Source: Lysobacterales bacterium (GTDB taxonomy: Bacteria; Pseudomonadota; Gammaproteobacteria; Xanthomonadales; SZUA-36). From it: a DNA stretch of 57,493 nt. A program made the position numbers and the translations under genes. The notes under the pieces are model-generated. The model was not told the DNA's origin. It did no database searches and was given only the letters and a program-made list of their open reading frames with translations. The DNA lies in NCBI GenBank assembly GCA_013001885.1, contig JABDLD010000069.1:1-57493 (forward strand), given 5' to 3'. Of the stretch, positions 8,754-16,722 are shown one piece after another. Every line of letters starts with the position of its first letter. The stretch's first letter is position 1.

Positions 8754-9944
8754 TCATTGCTTTGTGGAAGGGGATGCCACAGGCATTCCCGTTGCATCGG
8801 TTATCCTGAGCCCGCCCAGCCCGGCGAGCAGAACATTTCCGTCGGATTTCTGGACCAGGCCCGAAACGGTCCGGCGGTCACGATTTTTCGATGGCATGAA
8901 TTGCTGCTGTCCAGGTGCCCGTGTCATGATGACGCCGCCCTGCCCCGCCAGGAACACCGTTCCGTCGCGCAGCAGTATCCCGTTCATCAGTGTCACCGAT
9001 GTGCCTGAATCCAGCGACTCCCAGGTCTCCCCCCGGTCAACTGACCGGAACAGATTGCCGCGCAATCCGAAAGCCAGCAATTCATATCTATCCGACCCGT
9101 CCGGAACCACGACGATGCCGTAAAAAGAGCCTTCGTAACCCGGTTCAAGGCTGTCCCAACTCATCCCACCGTCACTGGACCGATAAATGTAGCCGGCTTC
9201 TCCCGCGATATAGAGGGTCCCATCAGGCGCCTGGGTAATTTGGTTCAGGTGAAATGCCTGGGCGTTGTCCATTCGGTCGGATACCAGGCTCCAGGTCCCG
9301 CCGCCGTCAACGGTGTGCAGCAACATGCCGTAAGAACCGACAACAAATCCTTCCTGCGCGTTGCGAAACCAGACGTCCAGCAACGGCCGAACCGGTCCTG
9401 CGGAGGTGTCGTCCATCGCGCCTTCCAGCATGAACTCTGCTTCTTCCAGCATGAACTCGGCGTCAGCCAGTTCGTCCTCGTCTGGCTCATCCTGTGATTG
9501 GAAGGCTTCCACTTCCTGACTAGCCTGTTCCACGATACGCTCGGCTACGGCTACGATCTGCTCATTGAGCTGATAGCCGTCAAGCTGCTTTTGCCAGGTT
9601 TTGCCGCCGTCGCCGGTGTGCAAAATCAATCCGTCGTGACCGACGGCCCAACCGGAATCAGGCGTTGGAAAATCGACTCCGGTCAACATCACCGATGAAG
9701 GCACAGCGGCCTGGGTCCAGGTCGCACCGCCGTCATCACTGACGATGATAACGCCGTGGGCACCAACCACCGCCAGGGCGTTGTCATCACGGCTGGAGAT
9801 ATCCAGCAGCAGCGTCTGGGTAGCGGCACCGCTTTGAACAGCCGGCATCTCCAGCAAATCAACCGCAAATGCCGGAGAAATGAATCCCGTGACCGCAATT
9901 GCCGTGAGCAAGAGCAGTCGCCTAAGGTAAATCGATTTTGTCAT
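8754..9944 (-). CDS. Secreted YCF48/BNR-repeat beta-propeller protein
   Basis: A 396-residue protein with a signal peptide (residues 1-27, cleavage after PAFA). At least five repeats carry the Asp-box pattern S/T-x-DGG-x-T/S-W (for example SDDGGATW, TGDGGKTW, TVDGGGTW, SSDGGMSW), the hallmark of BNR/YCF48 (HCF136-like) propellers. An acidic, helix-prone insertion (about 125-185) interrupts the propeller and holds a tandem heptad, DAEFMLE then EAEFMLE. Proteins of this type recur beside DUF1302, DUF1329 and RND genes and are presumed periplasmic or surface partners of the transporter; no enzymatic role is established. The start ATG follows DUF1329 by about 100 bp that hold a hairpin. Confidence 0.85.
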   Translation of the reverse strand: MTKSIYLRRLLLLTAIAVTGFISPAFAVDLLEMPAVQSGAATQTLLLDISSRDDNALAVVGAHGVIIVSDDGGATWTQAAVPSSVMLTGVDFPTPDSGWAVGHDGLILHTGDGGKTWQKQLDGYQLNEQIVAVAERIVEQASQEVEAFQSQDEPDEDELADAEFMLEEAEFMLEGAMDDTSAGPVRPLLDVWFRNAQEGFVVGSYGMLLHTVDGGGTWSLVSDRMDNAQAFHLNQITQAPDGTLYIAGEAGYIYRSSDGGMSWDSLEPGYEGSFYGIVVVPDGSDRYELLAFGLRGNLFRSVDRGETWESLDSGTSVTLMNGILLRDGTVFLAGQGGVIMTRAPGQQQFMPSKNRDRRTVSGLVQKSDGNVLLAGLGGLRITDATGMPVASPSTKQ

Positions 9945-10000
9945 TAGAAGATTCCGATGCAGTGGTTAGCGGATCGAATGTACAACATACACAGACAACA

Positions 10001-10035
10001 ATGCCAGAGGCCGGTGCATTACCGACCCCTGGCAT
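10001..10035. other. Intergenic hairpin between DUF1329 and propeller genes
   Basis: A 15-base arm (10001-10015) pairs with 10021-10035 around a five-base loop, with two non-Watson-Crick positions. No T-run follows on the minus strand, so it is not a standard terminator. It could protect the upstream DUF1302-DUF1329 mRNA or attenuate the downstream genes. Confidence 0.6.
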
Positions 10036-10046
10036 GAGTTCAGAAC

Positions 10047-11414
10047 TTAGCGTTTGCCGAGGCGTCTGAGTGCGCTCGTGTCGTAATCATCCCGCGACAT
10101 TTTCAGACCGAAAATGTACGGTTCTTTTTCCTCGTTGGTCAAGCCGAGAGTCAGGTAGCGCCCGTCGTTCAGGTCCATCAGCGTCTCGTTGGTAATCCAG
10201 GGAACATTGATGGTGTAATACTGGATGGCATGCGCTTCACCGATACGCCACAACTGCCCCTGGCCGTCATACTGGTCTTTCACCATGATCTGCCAGGAAT
10301 CTTCGTCGATGTAAAAGACGCGTTTGGCGTAGATATGCCTGGAACCTTCTTTCAGGGTCGCTTCGACTTCCCATACCCGGTGCAGCTCATAACGCGCGTA
10401 GTCCTGGTTCATGTGGCCCTTGTTATGCAACTGTTTGTAGGTCACGTCCGGTGAGTGCATCTTGTAGCTGTTGTAAGGAACGTACATTTCCTTCTTGCCC
10501 ACCAACTTCCAGTTGTAGCGGTCCGGAGCGCCGTTGAACATGTCGAAATCATCCGCTGTACGCGTTCCATCCGAACCCTGGCCGGGGCCGTCATAGGCAA
10601 CCTGCGGGGCGCGGCGCACACGGCGCTGACCGGCGTTGTACAGCCAGGCCCGGCGGGTGTCAGAAACCTGATCAACCGTCTCGTGCACCAACAGCACGGT
10701 GCCCGTCAACTGCGGTGGCGAGTGAATCGCGTAGGTGAAATAGATCAGCACATTACGGTCTTTCACCGGATCCTTGCCGCCTTCCAGGAAGTCAGGCCAC
10801 GTGAACGTATCGGTGATCTGTACCGGCACGTAAGCGCCGTTCCCCTGCACCGGCACCTGTACGTAGGTGCGTTGTGCCGACCCGCCCCGATAACGCGTCA
10901 GGTGGTTCCACAGCACCTCGTAAGCATTCTGCGGAATCGGGAATGCATGCGCCACTTCGAAGTTTACGGCGCCGTTACCGTCGTTGATCAGCTCGGCTTT
11001 GGCCCCGTTCTCCCGAATTTTGGCATAAACATCATCCGACATCGCGACTACACGATGGCTTGGGTAGACGTTCATCTTGTACGTATCGGGATATTTTTTG
11101 AACAGGGCAACCTGCCCCGGCGAAAGATTCGCTGCGTACTGATCAACATTGGCGGCCGTGATCGTGAACAGGATCGGGTCGCTTGGGAAAGGATCCGCCA
11201 GGTGCGGCGTACCCGTGTAGTTGGCAGGCGGCTCGGTCAATCCTCCGGTCCAGGCAGGGATCGTGCCCGCTTCATTGCCGGCCCTCACTGAACCCATCGG
11301 GGTCAGGTCGTTATCCAGGCGCGCCAGTTCCGATTCCGGAACCTTGGCGACCGCGGCGGTCACGCTCAGCGCCAGCGCTGCGCAGACCGCAGCTTTCATA
11401 TAAATGTGTTTCAT
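10047..11414 (-). CDS. DUF1329 family periplasmic protein
   Basis: A 455-residue protein with an N-terminal signal peptide (cleavage near AAVA, residue 23). The mature start KVPESELARLDNDLTPMGS and the segments AGTIPAWTGG and PYVPYNSY-like are typical of DUF1329 (outer-membrane lipoprotein-sorting-like) proteins. Members are thought to adopt a LolA/LolB-like open barrel that could carry a hydrophobic ligand through the periplasm; direct biochemistry is scarce. The start ATG at 11414 has AAGGAG nine bases upstream. It lies 30 bp after the DUF1302 gene, and the pair is almost always adjacent in other genomes. I infer a periplasmic shuttle between the DUF1302 barrel and the RND pump. Confidence 0.9.
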   Translation of the reverse strand: MKHIYMKAAVCAALALSVTAAVAKVPESELARLDNDLTPMGSVRAGNEAGTIPAWTGGLTEPPANYTGTPHLADPFPSDPILFTITAANVDQYAANLSPGQVALFKKYPDTYKMNVYPSHRVVAMSDDVYAKIRENGAKAELINDGNGAVNFEVAHAFPIPQNAYEVLWNHLTRYRGGSAQRTYVQVPVQGNGAYVPVQITDTFTWPDFLEGGKDPVKDRNVLIYFTYAIHSPPQLTGTVLLVHETVDQVSDTRRAWLYNAGQRRVRRAPQVAYDGPGQGSDGTRTADDFDMFNGAPDRYNWKLVGKKEMYVPYNSYKMHSPDVTYKQLHNKGHMNQDYARYELHRVWEVEATLKEGSRHIYAKRVFYIDEDSWQIMVKDQYDGQGQLWRIGEAHAIQYYTINVPWITNETLMDLNDGRYLTLGLTNEEKEPYIFGLKMSRDDYDTSALRRLGKR

Positions 11415-11444
11415 ATCCAGTAACTCCTTAAGCTGAATGCGTGA

Positions 11445-13268
11445 TCAGAAATCCATCGACACGGTGAATGAGAAGAAATCCCGATCGCTCTGGGTGTTGG
11501 CGACGCCGCCTGAGAACCAGGTATACGCGATACTGCCGCGATACTTGGTCAGGTAATTGGCGCCCAACGCCACGCTGAACGCCTTGCGTCCGTCCTGAAA
11601 TGACGGGGTTGGTGATGTGCCTTTCACATCATGCGCCCAGGCAATGCTCGGGGTCAGCTCGACACCGGCAAAGACGTTGGGATAATTGGCCGAGGCGCGG
11701 AACCGGTAACCCCAGGAATTGGAGGTGACGAAGCCGTCGTCATTGACGCCGCCCAGGTTGACCGGCGGTCCGAAAGACGGGTTACGTCCATAGGGCATGA
11801 CGCTGATATCCGGAAGATCGCTGACTCCGATCCAGGCTACTTCACCGACCAGGGACACGCGCTGCGCGCCCAGACCCTGCTCCCAGAAGTAGATGGCCGT
11901 CGCCTGCGCCTGGGTCACGTCAAATCGGTCCCAGCCCTGTGCGAGGCCATCACCCGTCGTTGCAAAGCTGAAAAACGCCTGGCATGCACGTGCGCCAAAC
12001 TGGCCGTAACTCGCGTACTCGACCGGTGTGCCACAAGCGGCGCCCTGCGAGGCCAGCACCCCTAGCCCGCCCAGTAGCTCCGTCGTTCCGTTAACGCCAA
12101 CCGGTAAATCCTTTTTATAACTGACTTCACCGGAAAGGGCCACGGTTCCCACGTTGGTCGCGAAGCTGACACCGTAAATATCGATGTCTTCCGGGTATTC
12201 AACCTGGTAGTAACTGGGGAAAGGACCGCCGCCAAGACCGTTGAGAAATATTGATCCGTCAAGGGCGGCCTGTAAGTTGTAACGCACATTCAGGACCGGA
12301 GTGCGATTGTGCAACCGCTGATAGTAAAGGCCGAATTCCGTGTCGATTGCATCAACGTAGTTGCGAACTGCGACACCAAACTGGCCGCTGTCACTGGCCT
12401 CGTTCACGAACGGGTCCTTTCTGACGTTGTTGATGTTCTGCAGCACGAATTCGGGCACCCCGATGTCTGGAGCCAGCAACTGGTTACAACCGGACGCCGC
12501 GAAGTCCACATCCGAGAAGTAAGTACCGCATCCGTCAATCACGGTTTCTTCCCACTGGAACTGGTAGAAAGCCTCGAGGCTCCAGCCACCACCCAGACCC
12601 AGGTTACCGTAGATAAGCGCAACCGGGAGCAGGCCTTCCTTGATCTCCGCTCCGGGTCGCCGGAACGCAGAAACATCGATAGGGTTCAACACGTTTACAC
12701 CCTGGATAAAGGTCGCTTCACCCCAGTTCACAACCTGTCGCCCTACCCGGACATCCAGCGGCATATTACCCAGATCGAAACTTCCATAGACAAACAGGTC
12801 GAGCAGACGGAGGCCTGAAAACCGAGCCCACTTATCGAAATCCGCGTCATCCAGCGTTTCGCCGACGACATAATTGTTGGGTGAGTGGCCATGCGGCCTG
12901 TCGCCCTTCATCAATTCAAAATCATACCAGTACTTGATGCGGGCGAATCCGCCGAACTGGCCATTGCTGATCTCGAACTCGGAAGTTCCCTTGATGATGT
13001 TCGAGAAAATATCGCCTTTCTCGAAGTTCAGGTTACCGTCATCCGTCAGGATAGCCGGGGCCGTTCCGCCGTTGCCTATTCCGATCAATGCGGGGTCGGG
13101 ATCTTCTCCTCGCCAGGAAATGCCGTAGCTGATCGTATTGTCCCAGCTTCCTGACCAGTCACCCCAGTCAAACTGAACGGCATGCGCCGGTGACGACAGC
13201 GCCAGTGCTGCTGCAATGGCGAGCGGGCAACCGCGCAGACTTATCTTTGTGCCTTGCCTTTTTCTCAT
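11445..13268 (-). CDS. DUF1302 family outer-membrane beta-barrel protein
   Basis: A 607-residue protein with a signal peptide (cleavage after SPAHA, about residue 31). The mature N-terminus VQFDWGDWSGSWDNTISYGISWR is characteristic of DUF1302, and the many alternating aromatic strands and the final strand ending SFTVSMDF indicate an outer-membrane barrel. The start is set at the ATG at 13268, because GGAGAG lies eight bases before it; an upstream in-frame start at 13289 would leave an unusual charged N-terminus. It is first in the four-gene envelope unit. A PsrA-like palindrome lies 18 bp upstream of the start, in the presumed leader. DUF1302 proteins are associated with uptake or export of hydrophobic compounds; the substrate is unknown. 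Confidence 0.9.
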   Translation of the reverse strand: MRKRQGTKISLRGCPLAIAAALALSSPAHAVQFDWGDWSGSWDNTISYGISWRGEDPDPALIGIGNGGTAPAILTDDGNLNFEKGDIFSNIIKGTSEFEISNGQFGGFARIKYWYDFELMKGDRPHGHSPNNYVVGETLDDADFDKWARFSGLRLLDLFVYGSFDLGNMPLDVRVGRQVVNWGEATFIQGVNVLNPIDVSAFRRPGAEIKEGLLPVALIYGNLGLGGGWSLEAFYQFQWEETVIDGCGTYFSDVDFAASGCNQLLAPDIGVPEFVLQNINNVRKDPFVNEASDSGQFGVAVRNYVDAIDTEFGLYYQRLHNRTPVLNVRYNLQAALDGSIFLNGLGGGPFPSYYQVEYPEDIDIYGVSFATNVGTVALSGEVSYKKDLPVGVNGTTELLGGLGVLASQGAACGTPVEYASYGQFGARACQAFFSFATTGDGLAQGWDRFDVTQAQATAIYFWEQGLGAQRVSLVGEVAWIGVSDLPDISVMPYGRNPSFGPPVNLGGVNDDGFVTSNSWGYRFRASANYPNVFAGVELTPSIAWAHDVKGTSPTPSFQDGRKAFSVALGANYLTKYRGSIAYTWFSGGVANTQSDRDFFSFTVSMDF

Positions 13269-13286
13269 AGTGGTCTCTCCTACAGA

Positions 13287-13299
13287 CAAACCTTGTTTG
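13287..13299. promoter_or_regulatory. PsrA-like operator (CAAAC-N3-GTTTG)
   Basis: The sequence CAAACCTTGTTTG is a perfect palindrome, extending one base further on each side (13286-13300). It fits the G/C-AAAC-N(2-4)-GTTT-G/C consensus of PsrA, the TetR-family fatty-acid-responsive regulator of Pseudomonas. It lies between the candidate DUF1302 promoter and the start codon, a good place for a repressor. No psrA gene is in this window. Confidence 0.55.
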
Positions 13300-13310
13300 T
13301 GCAGCCTACC

Positions 13311-13339
13311 ATCCTAATGAATTTATTAACTTATGAGAA
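13311..13339 (-). promoter_or_regulatory. Candidate promoter of the DUF1302 unit
   Basis: On the minus strand TTCTCA (13334-13339) and TAGGAT (13311-13316) are separated by 17 bases, each matching four of six consensus positions. The predicted transcript would begin just before the PsrA-like palindrome. The match is weak and is supported mainly by position. Confidence 0.28.
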
Positions 13340-13469
13340 GTAGCTTTTTCTGATTCTGGCAGGCCGACGCCACTCTTAATGACATAAATCAGATTGTTTC
13401 CTTCTCCGGATAACAGTCGTTGGAGGAAATATCAGCAGCAGTTTATTTGTTTTGTGTTAGCATTTTTTC

Positions 13470-14858
13470 ATGAGAAAACTCTCGGCACTGGACCTCGCGT
13501 TCTTCGTAGCGGAATCAGAAGGCAGCCCGAAACACGTTGCAGGTTTGATGCTGTGCAAGAAGCCAAAGGGAAGTCCCGCCAACTTCGGCCGGAAACTGAT
13601 CGAAGAACTCAAAACCCACCAGCAACTCACGGAACCCTTTAACCTGGTCATTCGTTTCTCCGGCCTCAAGGGACCGCGTTGGGAACTCTGCCAGGATTTC
13701 GATATCGATGAACATGTTTTCTACCACCGGTCCAAAAAAAAAGTCAGCTGGCTGCAAGCCAAGGAACAGGTCGCCCGGCTGCACGAGCCGTTGATGGACC
13801 GTTCAAAACCGCTGTGGGAATACCACCTGATCGACAATATCGAAGGCGCACGATTCGCCATTTATACGAAGGTTCATCATGCCTATGCTGACGGCATGAC
13901 CATGTCCCGTTGGCTCGACCGGTGCCTCAGCACCTCGCCGGACGACATGCGGGTGCAGCCGGCCTGGACCCTGCCGGCGCAGGAGAAGAAAACGACCAGG
14001 CAAAAGCCGTCCCTGTTGGCCGGAGGTTTGCGCAAACTGAACAGCCAGGCCTGGAGTCAACTGGTCACCACGGGCGGAATTGCCAAACTGGCGGCGCAAC
14101 AATACCTGGAGCGTTTGGGAATAACACATGATGCCGTTACGCTGGCGTTCAATGCCAGCGATGAAACCGCCCTGACCGGCAGTTCATCCGCCGGCCGCGG
14201 AATCGCGACGACGTGGATTGCCATGGAGCAGGTCAAGCGGGTCTGCAAGTTGACACGGTCGACACTGAACCACGTGGCGCTAAGCTGTATTGACGGCGCC
14301 CTGCATCGCTATCTGGATGAAATCGGCAGCCCTGTTGACCACCCCATCACCATCCAGATGCCGGTCAACCTGCGCTCCTCATATGACAATGAAGGCGCCG
14401 GAAACAAGCTGGGCGTTGCGCTGGTGCAGCTGGCTGAACCGACCGACGATCCGTACAAGCGGCACAACGAGGTAGGCCATTCGCTGCACCAGGTAAAACA
14501 GCACATCGAAAGTGTGCGCGGTGATTCGATGGAACAGTTCACCGTTTTGACCGCGCTAACCGGAGAGCTGATCGAAAAACTCCATTTAAGCAATCGCCTG
14601 CCGGCCAACGGCCACACCCTCGTTTCCAACCTGCCCGGCCCCCCGGATACGCGTTACCTTAAAGGCGCCCGGGTGGAACAAATGTATCCCTTCAGCCTGT
14701 TGGTGCCAGGCCTGCGAACGAACATCACATTATTCAGTTGCGGCGGAATCCTCAATATCGGCATCGTCGCGACCAAAGATCTCGAAAACCTCGACCAGTT
14801 GGCCCGGTTTATCAGGGAAGAGTTCGATTTTCTGGAGTCTGCTGTCCTCAACCCCTAA
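13470..14858 (+). CDS. Wax ester synthase/diacylglycerol acyltransferase (stand-alone paralogue)
   Basis: A 462-residue WS/DGAT, the usual length for the family. The N-terminus MRKLSALDLAFFVAES matches the family start, the catalytic HHAYADG is at 136-142 and NLPGPPDTRY near the C-terminus is the second conserved block. It should esterify acyl-CoA to a long-chain alcohol or diacylglycerol. It is divergent from the DUF1302 unit and is followed after 15 bp by a GMC oxidoreductase. The ATG at 13470 is the most upstream possible start, since an in-frame TAG lies four codons before it, but no good ribosome-binding site precedes it. A GGAGG near 13422 is about 40 bases too far away. It is a paralogue of the first half of the fusion at 2113-4536, and the divergence suggests different acceptors. 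Confidence 0.9.
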   Translation: MRKLSALDLAFFVAESEGSPKHVAGLMLCKKPKGSPANFGRKLIEELKTHQQLTEPFNLVIRFSGLKGPRWELCQDFDIDEHVFYHRSKKKVSWLQAKEQVARLHEPLMDRSKPLWEYHLIDNIEGARFAIYTKVHHAYADGMTMSRWLDRCLSTSPDDMRVQPAWTLPAQEKKTTRQKPSLLAGGLRKLNSQAWSQLVTTGGIAKLAAQQYLERLGITHDAVTLAFNASDETALTGSSSAGRGIATTWIAMEQVKRVCKLTRSTLNHVALSCIDGALHRYLDEIGSPVDHPITIQMPVNLRSSYDNEGAGNKLGVALVQLAEPTDDPYKRHNEVGHSLHQVKQHIESVRGDSMEQFTVLTALTGELIEKLHLSNRLPANGHTLVSNLPGPPDTRYLKGARVEQMYPFSLLVPGLRTNITLFSCGGILNIGIVATKDLENLDQLARFIREEFDFLESAVLNP

Positions 14859-14873
14859 AGCGGGTACTTTACG

Positions 14874-16481
14874 ATGCAAGATGAACATTTTGATTACATC
14901 ATCGTCGGCGGTGGCTCCGCCGGATGCGTACTGGCGAACAGACTGTCCGCTGAAGGCAATAACAAGGTCTGCCTGCTGGAAGCCGGGCCGGAAGACAAAA
15001 CGCTGTTCATTACGATTCCGGGAGCTTTCGCCTACTTCATGTTCACCAAAAAGTACAACTGGAGCTTCGACTCGGAGCCGGTTGGCGATATCAGAAAAGG
15101 TGAGCCGGTCTTTTGCCCGCAAGGAAAAGGCCTGGGAGGCGGTAGCGCCATCAATGCGATGATTTACATCCGCGGACATCGCGTCGATTACGATCACTGG
15201 GCGTCACTGGGTAACGAAGGCTGGGGATGGGAGGACCTGTTACCGTACTTCAAAAAGAACGAATGCAATGAGCGCGGCGGTGACGAGCTTCACGGCGATT
15301 CCGGACCACTTTATGTCTCCAATTGCCGTAACTACTACCCGATCAATGAGCGCTTTCTGCAGGCCGCCTCGGAGAGCGGATTTCCGTTGAACAACGACTT
15401 CAACGGCCCGGAGCAGGAAGGCGCGGGGCTCTACCAGTTCACGATCCGCGACGGCAAGAGATGCAGCGCTTCGCATGCCTATCTCAGGCCGGTGAGAACC
15501 CGCACGAACCTCTCGGTAGAGTGCCATGCGTTGGCCTCGAGGATTCTGTTAGAGGGCAATAAAGCCACGGGTGTCGAATACCGTCAAAAAGGCGAGATCC
15601 GGCGCATTTATGCAGATAAGGAAGTGATCGTCAGCGCTGGTGCCTACAACTCGCCGAAACTGCTGATGCTCTCGGGAATCGGTGGCGAGGATGCGCTGAC
15701 CTCTGCCGGAATCACTCCGTTTCATGTATTGCCGGGCGTGGGCGAAAACCTGCAGGAACACGTCGATTCCTGTGTCTTGCAGGAAAGCAGAAAATCGGAC
15801 GGGTTCCGGACATCCCTGGGCGGGCTGCTTAAAATGTGGCGGGAGCCCTTCCGTTACCTGTTCGGCAGGAAAGGTAAGCTCGAATCATCCATTACCCAGG
15901 CCGGCGCTTTCCTGAAAACGGCGCCGGACCTGCCGGCGCCGGATATCCAGCTGCACTTCCTGCCGCTGCTTTACGACGACAGCGGCCGCAACCTGAAACT
16001 GATGGCGCAAAGCGGCTATTCGTGCCATGTCTGCGTGCTGCGGCCGAAGAGCCGGGGACGCATGACATTGAGATCTGCGGACCCGGCGGAGCCGCCGCGC
16101 ATCGAGCTGAATTTCTTTGACCATCCGGACGACCGGAAAACCATGGCCAACGGAATCCGCGTCGCACGCAAGATTCTTTCGGCATCGAGTTTTGATGACT
16201 ATCGCGGCGCCGAAATGAACCCCGGGCCGGACGCGCAAAGCGACGATGAGATCCTGGCCCGCTGCAAGGAAAAGCTGGGGTTGGTCTATCACCCTGTGGG
16301 CACCTGCAAAATGGGCAACGACGAAATGGCCGTGGTGGACTCATCACTGCGGGTGCATGGGCTGGATGCTTTGCGCGTGGTCGATGCGTCGATCATGCCC
16401 ACCCTGATCGGCGGCAACACCAACGCACCTACAATGGTGATCGCCGAGAAAGCCGCTGACCTGATCCTCAAAGGTAAATAG
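14874..16481 (+). CDS. GMC family FAD-dependent alcohol oxidoreductase
   Basis: A 535-residue flavoprotein. The N-terminal FAD-binding fold carries IIVGGGSAGCVLANRLS (glycines 12, 14 and 17) followed by CLLEAG. The C-terminal VYHPVGTCKMG supplies the active-site His473, and IGGNTNAPTM supplies the partner Asn517. Family members include choline dehydrogenase and the alkanol dehydrogenase AlkJ; they oxidise primary alcohols to aldehydes. Coupling to a wax ester synthase gene 15 bp upstream suggests a long-chain alcohol substrate, for instance one released from or destined for wax esters (inference). No signal peptide or membrane helix is evident. Confidence 0.9.
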   Translation: MQDEHFDYIIVGGGSAGCVLANRLSAEGNNKVCLLEAGPEDKTLFITIPGAFAYFMFTKKYNWSFDSEPVGDIRKGEPVFCPQGKGLGGGSAINAMIYIRGHRVDYDHWASLGNEGWGWEDLLPYFKKNECNERGGDELHGDSGPLYVSNCRNYYPINERFLQAASESGFPLNNDFNGPEQEGAGLYQFTIRDGKRCSASHAYLRPVRTRTNLSVECHALASRILLEGNKATGVEYRQKGEIRRIYADKEVIVSAGAYNSPKLLMLSGIGGEDALTSAGITPFHVLPGVGENLQEHVDSCVLQESRKSDGFRTSLGGLLKMWREPFRYLFGRKGKLESSITQAGAFLKTAPDLPAPDIQLHFLPLLYDDSGRNLKLMAQSGYSCHVCVLRPKSRGRMTLRSADPAEPPRIELNFFDHPDDRKTMANGIRVARKILSASSFDDYRGAEMNPGPDAQSDDEILARCKEKLGLVYHPVGTCKMGNDEMAVVDSSLRVHGLDALRVVDASIMPTLIGGNTNAPTMVIAEKAADLILKGK

Positions 16482-16494
16482 CCGGAGCGGTCAC

Positions 16495-16629
16495 CTAATG
16501 CGAGGTGTGAAGCCGGGTACCTGGAGTCAGGACAATCGGCTGTCGGGAACAGCCGATTAGTGCACAGGGAGTCTCGAACGTGTCCTGACACCAGATACCC
16601 GGTTTCGCACCAGATTCGAAGCGCATTAG
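16495..16629. repeat. Nested palindromic element (REP/MITE-like)
   Basis: The ends CTAATGCG (16495-16502) and CGCATTAG (16622-16629) are inverted. Inside, a 31-base arm (16504-16534) pairs with 16581-16611 with only four mismatches. A further perfect hairpin sits within: AATCGGCTGT (16534-16543), loop CGGGA, ACAGCCGATT (16549-16558). The asymmetrical piece 16559-16580 carries no repeat. The element lies between the GMC stop and the pnp terminator. It resembles bacterial palindromic repeats of the REP/BIME or MITE kind, but no second copy or transposase occurs in this window. Confidence 0.7.
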
Positions 16630-16674
16630 CCAGAACGGACAGGAATTGAGTCGAGGATCGATTCGCTCATACAA

Positions 16675-16699
16675 AAACGGCGCTCAATGAGCGCCGTTT
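16675..16699 (-). terminator. Intrinsic terminator after pnp (possibly bidirectional)
   Basis: A perfect 10-bp stem AAACGGCGCT / AGCGCCGTTT surrounds a five-base loop. On the minus strand the stem runs into five T, ending the rpsO-pnp transcript 24 bp after the pnp stop. On the plus strand the tail is weaker, but it may also stop the GMC transcript. Confidence 0.88.
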
Positions 16700-16722
16700 C
16701 CATTTCTTACTGAAAGCGTGTT

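Noticed and set aside
12309-12818. 169-codon plus-strand frame
   Set aside because: Antisense to the DUF1302 barrel gene; no supporting signals.
13422-13432. Strong GGAGG-like ribosome-binding sequence upstream of the second WS/DGAT
   Set aside because: It is about 40 bases from the ATG, no start codon lies at a proper distance, and an in-frame TAG precedes the ATG; it is not evidence of an earlier start.
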